Positions 9,174 through 18,689 of a stretch of DNA of 64,000 nucleotides are shown piece by piece. The stretch covers positions 5,327,001-5,391,000 of the forward strand of contig NW_018344125.1 in assembly GCF_002099425.1 (NCBI RefSeq), written 5' to 3'. The position numbers were made by a program, and so were the translations under genes. Each line of letters begins with the position of its first letter. The first letter of the stretch is position 1. Under the pieces are notes generated by a model, which saw nothing but the letters and a program-made list of their open reading frames with translations, searched no databases and was not told the DNA's origin. Source of the DNA: Phascolarctos cinereus (lineage: Eukaryota > Chordata > Mammalia > Diprotodontia > Phascolarctidae).

Positions 9174-9508
9174 ATGGCCCTGTCCTCACCTGTAGGGCTG
9201 GATTGCTGCACCTGCTGCCTGGACCTGGCCAACCGCAGCGGGCAGGAGGCCGGCGGCAGCGGCGATGGCAGCGACGGCGGCGGCACCGGCGGGGGCACCG
9301 GCGCCTTGGCCAGCCCCAGCGTGAGCAACTTTCGGCAGCTGCGAGAACAGCTGGTGTTCGCGAACCTGAACGCAGACAAGCTGAACAAAATCATGCGGCA
9401 GGACTCCCTGGAGCCAGTGGTCCGCGACCCCTGCTACCTGCTCAACGAGGGCATCTGCAACAGCAACATTGACCAGACTATGCTGTCCATCCTTCTCTTC
9501 TTCCACAG
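9174..9508 (+). CDS. TSC22D3: TSC22D3 long isoform (L-GILZ), first coding exon, partial gene
   Basis: This exon encodes 111 residues plus two bases of a split codon. The protein begins MALSSPVGLDCCTCCLDLANRSG, followed by a Gly/Ser/Thr-rich linker (about residues 24-49). Next is VSNFRQLREQLVFANLNADKL (50-70), then MRQDSLEPVVRDPCYLLNEG (74-93) and ICNSNIDQTMLSILLFFH (94-111). From memory this matches the N-terminus of human TSC22D3 isoform 1 (SPVGLDCCNCCLDLAHRSG; MRQDSLEPVLRDPCYLINEG; NIDQTMLSILLFFHS). The start at 9174 is the first ATG in frame, with A at -3 and G at +4. The exon ends ..CAC AG|GTGGGT, so the split codon would finish as Ser, as in the known FFHS-ASGAS junction. TSC22D3 is a glucocorticoid-induced leucine-zipper protein that restrains NF-kB, AP-1 and Ras/Raf signalling. 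The TSC box and zipper lie in later exons, not in this window. The Gly linker is about 10 residues longer than the human one I recall, and the extreme N-terminus about 5 shorter. Confidence 0.93.
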
Positions 9509-9708
9509 GTGGGTAAGCCAAGAAGCCCTCAGCCTCGCTCCGCGGCATTGGGAGGTGGGGGGACTGAGGACCTGACGCCCCAGGAGGCCTCGCCTTAGAC
9601 CGGGATAGGGAGCCTCCTCATGACCACTAGTCGGTCAACCTCCTAGCGTGTATTCAGGGAATACTATTCCGCGTCCACACTTTGAGCAGCCCGGGGCGAA
9701 TTTAGGGA

Positions 9709-9845
9709 CCCCTTCTCAGAATTATTTCTTTAAACGCATAAAATAACATGCATATGGTTACAAAACAAACCAATTAGATGGAAATAGTTAACAAAAAAAA
9801 AAAAAACCCAAACCCTAAATTCACAGACCCCAGGTTAAGAACCAG
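9709..9845. mobile_element. hAT-type MITE (TTCTTAACC family), truncated
   Basis: CCCCTTCTCAGAATTATTTC, ACGCATAAAATAACATGC and AGACCCCAGGTTAAGAACC match one arm and the interior of the element seen more fully at 10191. The other terminus is missing. Confidence 0.65.
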
Positions 9846-10054
9846 TAGAGTGAAGGGCGGGAATGGGAGTGGTGTGCGGAAGAGACTTGGAGATTTCGTT
9901 CGACACGGTCCTAAGTTGTACCTGTAATGGCTGGTATTGGTTGGATTGCCGGTCTGCTTTCCTATATGATCAAAAGATTATGTGGGGGTTACGGTGCCCT
10001 TGGGCTAGAGATTTTTCTCCCCAGGGTGCCCTTGGGGAGCAAGTACAGCAAATA

Positions 10055-10180
10055 TCCTAGGATTCCAGATCTAGGGTTGGAAGGGTCGTCAGAGGCCATC
10101 TCATTTAACCCCTTCATTTTACAGAGAAGGAAACTGAGCCCACAGAGGTGAATTAACTTGTCTAAGAGCACAGGCGCAGA
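10055..10180 (-). repeat. MAR1-type SINE unit, left part of interrupted tandem
   Basis: AGATCTAGGGTTGGAAGGG, GGCCATCTCATTTAACCCC, TTTTACAGAGAAGGAAACTG and AACTTGTCTAAG occur in order. A MITE follows at 10191, and similar units resume at 10395. Confidence 0.7.
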
Positions 10181-10190
10181 ACTCTCTGTG

Positions 10191-10394
10191 AGGGGTTCTT
10201 AATCTTTTTTGTGTGTTGTGGACCTTGTTGGCAATCAAACTGGTGAAGCCTATGGGCTTTATTCGCAGAATCATGTTTTTAAATATATAAAAATCAAATC
10301 CATGGGACTACAAAGGAAACTAATTGTATTGAAGTATACTAATCAAAATGTTGTGGTTTAAAAAAAAACAAGTTCATGGGCTACAGGTTCTAAA
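10191..10394. mobile_element. hAT-type MITE (AGGGGTTCTTAATC terminus)
   Basis: It starts AGGGGTTCTTAATCTTTTTTG. The interior has TGAAGCCTATGGGCTTTATT, CTACAAAGGAAACTAATTG and ending text CAAGTTCATGGGCTACAGGTTCT. It sits between MAR1-type units, so it is younger than that array. Confidence 0.7.
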
Positions 10395-10625
10395 GCTAGA
10401 AGGAAACTGAGGAAGCTCTCTAATCCATTTCCTTCATTATAGGTAAATTGAAGCCCAGAGAGGTTAGAGTAACTTGCCTAAGAGCAGAGATCTAGAGGTG
10501 GACAAACCCTCTGAGGTTACTTAGTCCAAATCTCTCATTGTGTACATCAGGAAACTGAGGCCCACATAGGTTAAGGAATTTCCTCAAGGTCATCATGCCA
10601 GGGTGGGAATCTGAAAATCCAGGCT
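10395..10625 (-). repeat. Two further MAR1-type SINE units in tandem
   Basis: Repeated order of AAAGCTAGAAGG / GATCTAGAGGTGG, then TCCATTTCCTTCATTATAGG / TCCAAATCTCTCATTG, GAAACTGAGGCCC and AAGGTCATCATGCC. Confidence 0.65.
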
Positions 10626-10629
10626 GAAG

Positions 10630-11365
10630 CAGCAAACTGACCATGACTTTCAAGTTCAAAGGTGATGTGCCTAATAGGAGATGAAAAGCAGAAATTTGAA
10701 GCAAATAGGTGCAGGTGTACGTGGGATGGGATTGTGGGGGGGGGGAATTATCTGGGTCCCTTCGATGCTCTGCTTATAGGACAAGTGAGATGGGAAGGAT
10801 GGGCGTTGAGAATGGTGACCAAAAAAGCAGACATGTTGGCTGTCGAACCCTGGGAGAGAGCTTAGGGGCTCTAGGCTCTGTTCACAGGAGAAAGCTGAAA
10901 CCAAAGCCTGCTCAGCATGCCTCTGTGGGTCGTGTTGAGAGATCCTGCCAGGCAGACTCTAAAGGGACAGGACTCTCATGCCTGAGAAAAGGCTGAGCTG
11001 GAAGCCCTCTCACTGATTTGGGAGACAGCCCCCTTGAAAAGCCAGTGCTGTCCAAGTAGGGGGAAGTTGAGCCTCATGCAAAAGAACCATCTCTTATTCA
11101 ATGTGCTTATAATAGGGAGAGAATCCCAGCAACTTGCTGCCCCCTCACCCAATTCCTGAGTCTGCTCCTGATCTGCTGTTTTCAGCACTCTGAGGCATGC
11201 TCTCCAAGATGGCTTAAGAAGGGCCCAGACCTCTTAGGGATTGCTGGAACTTTATTGGCATTTTCCCTCCATGTAGACATGACTGCAAAGAGTCAGATTG
11301 GCACCAAGGAACAGATTGCTGTGACCTGGTAAAAAGAGAGCTGGGTTGGGGGGAGGGAGGATGTC
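10630..11365. other. Unassigned intron segment
   Basis: Apart from a nine-G run at about 10737-10745, I see no repeat family, gene or structured motif here. Confidence 0.4.
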
Positions 11366-11510
11366 TTTTTTTTTTTTTTGTGAGGCAATTGGGGTTAAGT
11401 GACTTGCCCAGAGTCACACAGCTAGTGTCAAGTGTCTGAGGCGGGATTTGAACTCATGTCCTCCTGACTCCAAGGGCAGAGCTCTATCCACTGCACCACC
11501 TAGCTGCCCT
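11366..11510 (-). repeat. Marsupial CORE-SINE, subtype A
   Basis: A poly-T start and GTGAGGCAATTGGGGTTAAG run to CACCTAGCTGCCCT. Flanks GGAGGATGTCTT and GGAAGGATGCCTT look like a decayed target duplication. Confidence 0.9.
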
Positions 11511-11524
11511 GGAAGGATGCCTTA

Positions 11525-11645
11525 AGACTTGATTTCTGGTCCTGGCTCTACCAGTGACAAGCTGTGCAAGTCCCTTCTTCATTCTGGGCCTCAGGTTCCA
11601 TAGGGTCCCTCCTCACTCTGAGATCCTGTGGCTCTAGGAGTTTTA
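11525..11645 (+). repeat. MAR1-type SINE, degraded
   Basis: CTGGTCCTGGCTCTACCAG, GTGCAAGTCCCTTC, GGGCCTCAGGTTCC and CTCTGAGATCCTGTGGC follow the sense MAR1 order. Confidence 0.6.
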
Positions 11646-11804
11646 TACATGACAGGGTCCTGGCAATCCATCGTAAAGGCAGTTGGCTCCATAAGGAGGA
11701 TACCATTGCATGTACCCTTGCAACCTGATGAATGGGAGGGAGGGAGCCTTCCAGGAGTGCTTTTAAGGCCAAAGGATCTTTGAATATATTTTTTTCTTTT
11801 GCAC

Positions 11805-11990
11805 TAGACCTGTGATTTTATTAATGAAGGGAATTCTCAGTGAGAAAACTCCTTCCACCATTGTATAGGGGCTTAGAGTCTTAGGGAGCAGAGGGGGCAC
11901 CTAAGGGGGTCTCCCAGCCAGGATTTAGCAGAGCCAGGACTTCCCTACTCAGAGGGCCACTCTCTATCCACTATGCCACACGGCCTCCCT
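11805..11990 (-). repeat. Type D CORE-SINE, antisense
   Basis: GTGATTTTATTAATGAAGGG, AAAACTCCTTCCACCATTG and CCAGCCAGGATTTAGCAG match the element at 22.54 kb, ending in a tRNA-like CTATCCACTATGCC. Confidence 0.6.
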
Positions 11991-11994
11991 TGTG

Positions 11995-12380
11995 CCCAAA
12001 TGAAGGAATAAAAAGGCTGGTCCACAAGGCTACTAGGCTCATCCATCCCTTAGCAGCATCGCTTCAGAGAGAACAACATAGGGCAGGGCCCCCAGCTGCC
12101 ACCCTCTGAGTGGGGTATCACACAGCACATCTAGCTTTATCACAGGCCAACTCATCTTAGCATGCAGTGTTCTCCCTGTTGCTACATTATGGAAGCAAAG
12201 TAACCCAACCAAGGAAAGAGGCCATTGGGGATGAATCCTCATCTTGGATAGTTATGTAAAGGCACCAGTCCTGCAGACCAGCATCCCAGAATACCTAATA
12301 GACTCATTCGTAGCCACTGATCAAACACTGGTTGTGATCAGAGAGTGTTCATGGCGAGATCCTGATCTTGGCCCAGGAGG
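11995..12380. other. Unassigned intron segment
   Basis: No repeat family recognised; no coding signal. Confidence 0.4.
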
Positions 12381-12560
12381 TCTTACCCTTTTTGGTGTCC
12401 TGGCCTCTTGGGCAGCCAGATAAAGTCCATGGATGCCTTCTCAAAATATGCTTTTTAAATGCGTAAAATACATAACATTACAAAGGAAACCAGATATTTG
12501 AAATAGTTATCAGATTTTTCTTAAATAACTTCACAGGCTCCAGGTTAAGAATCCTTGATG
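12381..12560. mobile_element. hAT-type MITE (TTCTTAACC family), third copy
   Basis: TCCATGGATGCCTTCTCAAAA, AATGCGTAAAATACATAAC, ATTACAAAGGAAACCAG and CTCCAGGTTAAGAATCC align in order with the copies at 9709 and 10191. Confidence 0.7.
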
Positions 12561-12690
12561 AGTACCATCCAGTACTTCCTTTTGAAAAACCAGGAACAAA
12601 ATCTTGAATAGATTCACCTCAATTTCTTGGAGTAGGGGAGCCCAGATTCTGACCAAAGGGCCTCACTCAAGATCAAAGAATTGACTAGGG

Positions 12691-12824
12691 CAGGGGTAGG
12701 GAGCCTGCGGCCTGGTGGTCCTCAAGTTTGGCAGTTTGACTGAAGTTTGGATTCAGTCAAAGGGCCGAGCTAGAGAATCTACAGGGCCGCATGTTGCCTC
12801 AAGACTTCAGGTTCCCCACCTCTG
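12691..12824. mobile_element. hAT-type MITE 2 (CAGGGGTAGGGAGCC termini)
   Basis: Second member of the GGGGAACC family. It is bounded by target duplications GACTAGGG (12683-12690) and AACTAGGG (12825-12832), 7 of 8 matching. It is shorter than copy 1 because the inner palindrome is reduced. Confidence 0.85.
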
Positions 12825-13069
12825 AACTAGGGTTTGGTCCATGGAAAGTTTTCTGGTATCCTAGATTTCTGGACCAGAAATGGTACCTATATCTGATACC
12901 CCTAAAAAGAAAAGAGAATAAGGGAGAATGTGGTGTAGAGAAAAGAGCAGGAGAATGGGGAGACCTGGGGGTTTAGCCCTGGCCTTGATAAATAGCTAGC
13001 AAGTTTGAGAGCTGGGACCAGAATTCAGGCCTCATAACCTCCCAGCCCGTGTTCTTTCAGAGCTGTGCA

Positions 13070-13240
13070 GTATAACCTTGTGGTACAGCGAATAGAACAA
13101 TGGATTGGAGTAAAAGAAGCTAGGTTCAAATCCCACCCCTGCCACTGTGTGACCTTGGACAGCTTAACCTTACCAAGCCTCAGTTTCCTTATCTGTAAAA
13201 TGAGGAGGTTGATTATCTCAGATTACAAATTATTGAACTT
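13070..13240 (+). repeat. MIR-type SINE
   Basis: TGTGGTACAGCGAATAGAAC, GTTCAAATCCCACCCC, TGTGTGACCTTGGAC, CCTCAGTTTCCTTATCTG and AAATGAGGAGGTTG are all in order. Confidence 0.8.
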
Positions 13241-13710
13241 TTATCTTGCTAAGAACTTAAGAGACAAATGGTCATTAGAGATACAGAGATGATCTCTCGT
13301 ACTTTAAATATTAAATTTTTATTGATAGCTTTGTTTTCTTCATTTCTACATTTCTTCATTTCTCCTCTCCCCTATTTACATAAGGCCATCCCTTACAACA
13401 AGATTCAAAAGAAAAGAGAGAAAGAAAGCAGTTCAGCAAAACCAATCAACACATCAGCTGAGTCTGATCATATATGAACTATTCCATACCCATAGGCCCC
13501 ACTTAATGGCAGGAAGGAGCATTTTCTCAACATTTCTGAGCTTGGTCACTATAACTGCACAACACTGTTTCATATTTGTTGTTGCTGCTGCTGTCCTTTC
13601 CATTCACATTGTTGTAGTCATGGTTTATATTGTTTTCCTTGTGCTACTCACTTGATTCTGAATCAAAATCTCCCCATGCTTCTTCAAATTCTTCACATTT
13701 GTTATTTCTT

Positions 13711-13868
13711 TTTTTGGGGGTGGGGAAGGGGGCCTAGGCAGTGGGGTTAAGTGACTTGCCCAGGGTCACACAGCTAGTTAAGTGTTATGTGTCTGAGGCT
13801 GGATTTGAATTCAGGTCCTCCTGAATCCAGGGCCGGTGCTCTATCCACTGCGCCACCTAGCTGTCCCT
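13711..13868 (-). repeat. Marsupial CORE-SINE, subtype B, inserted in L1
   Basis: It is flanked by a 16-bp target duplication, ACATTTGTTATTTCTT (13695-13710) and ACATTTGTTACTTCTT (13869-13884), one mismatch. This is direct evidence of retrotransposition into the L1. Confidence 0.95.
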
Positions 13869-14365
13869 ACATTTGTTACTTCTTACAGCAAAGTACTATT
13901 CCATTCTATTTATAGACCACAATTTGTTCATCCATTTCCCAGTTGATGGGCATCTGCTTTGTTTCTAGATCTTTGTCACCATAAGAAGCTCTGCTAGGAA
14001 AATTTGGGTGCATATGGGACCTGTCTTTGACATCCTTGGGGTATATTCCCAGCAGTGGGGTCAAAGGACATTTTACTCACTTTTCAAAGCATTATTCCAA
14101 ATTGGTTTCCAGAATAATATGACTAATTCACGGATCCACCAGCAATACATTATTGTGCTTGTGTTTCCTCTGCTCTTCCAACATTGACCATTCTCATCTG
14201 TGCCAGTTTTCTGGGGAGGGGGCATGTGTGAAACTTTGGAGGTATTTTTATTTGCAATTCTCCTAGTATTAGTGATTTGGAACAATCTTTGATTGTTAAT
14301 AGCTTGCAATTATTTTAAGAACTATTTGTTCATATCCTTTGACCACTTATCCAATGGCTCTTGTT

Positions 14366-14366
<1 letters not shown>

Positions 14367-14404
<38 letters not shown>
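14367..14404. repeat. TG microsatellite in L1
   Basis: About 18 uninterrupted TG units. Confidence 0.95.
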
Positions 14405-14406
<2 letters not shown>

Positions 14407-15470
14407 TTTACTTCTCTATATATCTTGGATATCAGGCCCTTAGAGATATTTGATACAAACATTTTTCCCTGTCAAAGGTTTTCTTTCTTAGCAACAGCGA
14501 CTTTATTCATGCAAAAGATTTTAAATTTTATGTAATTGAAATGATCTCTTTTATCTTTTGTGATCACCTCTATCCCTTATTTGGTTAAGATTTCTCCCTC
14601 TCAGCCATTCTGAGCTTAGTGTGGTTTATGGCATAGAATGATTGTCTAAACTTAATTTATACCAAACTTCTTTACAGTTTTCCCAGAAATATTTGTCAAA
14701 TGGGGAATTCTCCAAATGATTTGTGTTAACAGGTTTATTGGGCACAAAGTTATTGAGTTCATTTGTCTTTGATTCTTCCTTTGTCTAATCTGTTCAATTT
14801 TTTGACTTTTATACTTTTTTAACCAGGATCAAATAGTTTTGATGGTTACTGCTTTGTAATATAATTTGAGATCTGGAAGTACTATTACTCTTCGTTCCCG
14901 CTTTTTCATTGTTTGCCTTGAGATTCTAAGACCTTTTGTTCTTTCAAATAAATTTTGTTATTGGTTTGTCTAACTTTACAAAATAACTTCTTGGTAGTTT
15001 GGTATAGCATTAAATCTGCAAATTAACTTACAGTTATGACTTACACGATTATGAACATCGTGAACAATGAATATCCTTCCAATTTTTAATGTCATTCTTT
15101 CAAGGGCATTTTATAATTGTATTTATATAAGTCTTGAGTGCTTCTCAGTAGATTGATTCCTTGATATTTTATGTATTTTATAGTTATTTTGAATGGACTT
15201 GCCTTCTTTATTATTTCCTCCTAGATTTTGTTATTGCTGGATAGAAATTGTGGCTCTGTTTTGTAATCCGCTGCTTTAATGGAACTATTAATTGTCTTAA
15301 TTAGTTCTTTGCTGATTCTCTTGGGTTTTCTAAGTAAACCATCGTGTTTCAGCAAAGAGGAATAATTTTGTCTCTTCTTTGCCAAAGCTTCTGTCTTTAA
15401 TTTATTTTTCTTGTCATTGTCACTGATAGTCTTTTTAGAACTATGTCAAATAACAATGGGATTACTTCTG

Positions 15471-15550
15471 CACGGGGTGATCCAAAAGTCTTTGTGCAGT
15501 TTTAAACGTTGGTTGCTTAAAACTGCACAAAGACTTTTGGGGACACCCTG
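15471..15550. mobile_element. Mariner-type MITE inside L1
   Basis: An 80-bp element with near-perfect inverted ends. TTAAAACTGCACAAAGACTTTTGG on the right is the complement of the left CCAAAAGTCTTTGTGCAG-TTTTAA arm. The termini resemble CAGGGTGTCCC, and a TA follows at 15551. It is non-autonomous. Confidence 0.8.
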
Positions 15551-15909
15551 TATTTATTTAGGAAGCTCTCATGTTTTCCCCTTGCAAATAATATTTGCTT
15601 TTGGTTTTAGGTATATACTTTTTCTAGCACGTTAAAAATCCCCCTTATTTGCCCATGCTTGGTAGATTTCTTTTTAAAAACACAAATGAATATTGTATTT
15701 TATCAAAGGATTTTTCTGCATCTGTGGATAAAGTCGCATGGTTTGAGATGTCTCTCCTTTAACATGATTAATTGTGTTAATTGCCTTAATGTGGAACCAT
15801 CCTTCCCTGATATAAATTCATCTTGGGTCATAGTAAATAATTTTTTGGATATATTGTGGTAGTCTTTTTGCTAGAATTTTTAAAAATTGTATCATCAGTG
15901 ATGTTGGTA

Positions 15910-17585
15910 TATAGCAGGAGAAGGGGAAAATACACATTGATATACAAACACAATAATATATGATATGGAACCGTGGAAAATCATACTGCTGCCCTAGTTC
16001 CTTTCTGTTGTTTAGCTGCTTCTATGGCTCCAAGAAGATACCCCTAGACTATAATTCAAATCTCACAGCAAAGCAGCAATGGCTTTTTTGGAGGTAGGCT
16101 TCTTGACAGTTAAAAGATTCTTAAGATATAATCGAAACTCAGATTTGCATTAAGGTATCTCCCCTGACGTTACAGTCCTGCACGCAGCATCCATGGGCTG
16201 TTGCAGGTTTCACAAAATCAAAGGCTCCTGGAGTCCCACAACTTCATTGCTAGAAAGACCCGCTAGCAATCGTATAGCACAACCTATAACTGAAGAAAAA
16301 GGATCCTCATGCCTGCTAAATTATTTGTTTGAGGACATCTAGGGTTTTTTACTGCCAATGAGGGAGTGGGAGCAAACCACATTATTTTCAACCGCCCAAC
16401 TTCCCAAGATTCAGACCCAGCCACCGGGATCTAAGAGAATAAGAAAAAACAGATCATAATCTCTGCAGGAGGCTTAGGTTAACAGATGCTTCCATCTAAT
16501 CATAAAAGGGGACACAGGCCATGGAGACTCTTCCCATTAATTTTGGGGGTCCTGCCATTGGCTGGCAAAATCGACAATCTGCCCTCTACTTTATTTTTGT
16601 AGATGGAAGGGGAAGGTTACTATAGCAACATGGAGGCAGGTCAAACCAGTCCGGCCTGGACTACTCCCTCCAGAGAGGGAGCTGGAGCACCCACGGAATT
16701 GGGGCACAGACCCATCTTTCTAGCTATTGGCATTCCAAGTCCCCATGTGCTGAAGTTTGCTTAACATGTAGACTGTGGGAGATGGGAGGCCATTTTCCTA
16801 CTGATATCACACTGCAATGACCACTGTGGTTAATCTTAGACTGCTTTGTGCAAAGACACCTTAGAGGACTGAAAGAAGCAAGCCGAGGCTTCAACTCTGT
16901 TCTTGAGGTCCACAAGAGGAGTCTGGAGGCTTGCTCAACCTTACACTCTCCAAGGACAGGGAGCTCCTTATCATCTGAGGAGCCCAAAGCAAGGCCTACC
17001 TCAAATGTCTTTGCCCTTTCTCTGAAGGACCACACCAATGAAAAGAAAATGAGAACTGGGAGAGGGAAAAGGGAGGGGAAGAAAAAGGGAGAGTGAAATG
17101 GAAACCTAAGAGGAGGGGAGGGTGGAGAGAAGTTGCTGCCTATGCTTGGCAAAAAGAGTGGAGTGGGAAAATTGCCCCCATGTTATGCAAAGGGTTGGTC
17201 ATACAATACAATAGAATTTTATTTGGCGCGTTTGAGGTGTAGCACTTTGGGACACTCCCCAGCTAGCACAGTGGGTTCCTCAGACAAGTTTACCCCAAGT
17301 TCAAGATATTCTGTAGGTCTGCAGCCACTCAAAATAATAGCTCTGGAGCCCCCACTGATGTGTTTACTTTTGCTAGTCAGCCAGAGGACACAATTAGGTC
17401 AAGGCAAAGGCATTTAATGAAATAACATAGTAAGAAAAGTAGGAATAAAATATTTCCCCCATAAAACTAGGGCACAGTCTTCCTCAAAGACACTGTCAGT
17501 GGGAAAAATAGGTACATATGTAAGGTATGCACATGGAGAAGGCCACATGTAAGGAACACATGTCTAGAGCATACATAAGGAGAAG
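15910..17585. other. Long stretch without recognised gene or repeat
   Basis: No gene is supported. Short frames at 16.7-17.15 kb on both strands lie over a purine-rich segment (17030-17130) and lack family motifs. Very old repeat debris is possible. Confidence 0.4.
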
Positions 17586-17589
17586 CACA

Positions 17590-17870
17590 CACAAAGGAAA
17601 CCAAGGCAGAGATAGTGGGGGGGGGGTGAGTGGGGGGGGGGCTGAAGATGATGTATAGAATTGGAGAGGAGAGGGCGCTCTTGGTGAATGGCCTCAATTT
17701 TTAAATCGAGATCCTCTGCTGAGAGGAAGGAGGCTGGACTGGTGGTTTGGGGAACTTGAGGAAAGAAAGGAAGGATGCTAAAGGAAGTGGAATGAAACAT
17801 TAATCAAGACAGATTAAAAGGCTTGTTGTATATCGGTAGGGGAACAAAGGAGATTAGATAACAAATGGGT
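17590..17870 (-). repeat. L2/CR1-like LINE fragment, antisense
   Basis: Its reverse complement matches 19195-19450 over a long run of shared blocks (CAGCAGAGGA, TTGAGGCCATTCACCAAGAGC, CCCTCTCCTCTCCAATTCTA, CATCATCTTCAGC). Two G runs lie near 17620 and 17635. Confidence 0.7.
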
Positions 17871-18411
17871 AGTGGACCTAGTTGATACAACTGGGTGGAG
17901 GAGTAGCTCAGGCCTCTGAGGCTTCAGAGTCACTACTGTTTTCTGGTAATGCTGGCCCTGCTCCTCCCTAGTGCCATGCAGTCTAGGCCAAGTGGGTGTT
18001 CTCTGCAGGGGGGCAGGATTCTCACCTGCATTACTTTGTGGGTCCCTTGGGCACTGCTGTAGTAGGTATGAGGCTGTTCGACTTCTGACTTCAGTTGGAA
18101 GGCTCAACTGAGGTGCAGCCTCTTCTCCTTAACAGGAAGAGTGGGCTATCTCATCAGTTTTTGAGTGTAAAGCCCTGGAGCCTAGTGCTAGAGCTCTCTT
18201 TAAAAGACAAAGCCCTAATATATCCAGGCACTGGACCTCAGTGCCACCTGTAGAGCCTCCCCCTTCCCCTGCCACTTAGCAAGCTCTCCACCACCCAGAT
18301 AGATGGCCTACTTCCCGATCCTCTTCGATTGGGCTTTACCCATTGGACCCCAGCCCAATTCTCTCTTCTTCTCAAGGAGTTTGGTACCTGGCTTACAAGT
18401 GTCTTCATCTA

Positions 18412-18685
18412 ACTGGCAGCTAGTTGGCACAGTGGATAAAATGCTGGACTTGAAATCAGGAAGACTGCGTTTGAATTCTGCCTCAGATACTTACTAGCTG
18501 TGTGACTCTGGACAGGTCACTTAACTTCTCTGTGCCTCAATGTCATCATCTGTAAAGTGGGGATTACACTAGTACCTACCTCCAAGGGTTGATGTGAGGA
18601 CCAAATGAGGTAACATATGTAAAGTGCTTTGCAAACCTTTTAGTGCTATAAAAATGCTAGCTGTTGTTGTTGTAGTAGTTGTTAT
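18412..18685 (+). repeat. MIR-type SINE, near full length
   Basis: Head GGCAGCTAGTTGGCACAGTGG is followed by the core (CTAGCTGTGTGACTCTGGAC), CCTCAATGTCATCATCTG, GTTGATGTGAGGACCAAATG and AAAGTGCTTTGCAAACC, ending in a TTG run. Confidence 0.88.
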
Positions 18686-18689
18686 ACCT

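Larger units (their letters stand above)
8520..9600. promoter_or_regulatory. CpG island at TSC22D3 long-isoform promoter
   Basis: CpG dinucleotides and GC are clearly enriched here relative to the flanks, from the GCGTGCGGGGC / GCGCAGCGGGCC segment (about 8580-8610) through the leader and the whole coding exon. This is the only clear CpG island in the window. It coincides with the start of the only recognised gene, as expected for a broadly expressed promoter. Confidence 0.8.
13303..15905 (-). mobile_element. L1 LINE, antisense, 3' end and part of ORF2 (interrupted)
   Basis: The + strand starts at the reversed 3' tail (TTTTTATTGATAGCTTTG). It passes through GGGGTATATTCCCAGCAGTG, TTCATATCCTTTGACCACTT, GGATATCAGGCCCTTAGAG and ATCATCAGTGATGTTGGTAT. 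That is the same order as the antisense 3' half of mammalian L1 ORF2 plus 3' UTR. Many stops show it is dead. It holds a SINE, a TG microsatellite and a mariner-type MITE. Confidence 0.85.

Noticed and set aside
9509-9575. Read-through continuation of the exon into VSQEALSLAPRHWEV
   Set aside because: It follows a GT donor, and the known protein continues differently (SASGAS), so this is intron.
15910-16740. Possible LTR or retrovirus-like relic
   Set aside because: No paired terminal repeats, primer-binding site or coding remnant could be seen; left unassigned.
16724-17152. 142-codon - strand frame
   Set aside because: The C-terminal half lies over ordinary DNA and the N-terminal half over a pyrimidine-rich stretch; no domain.
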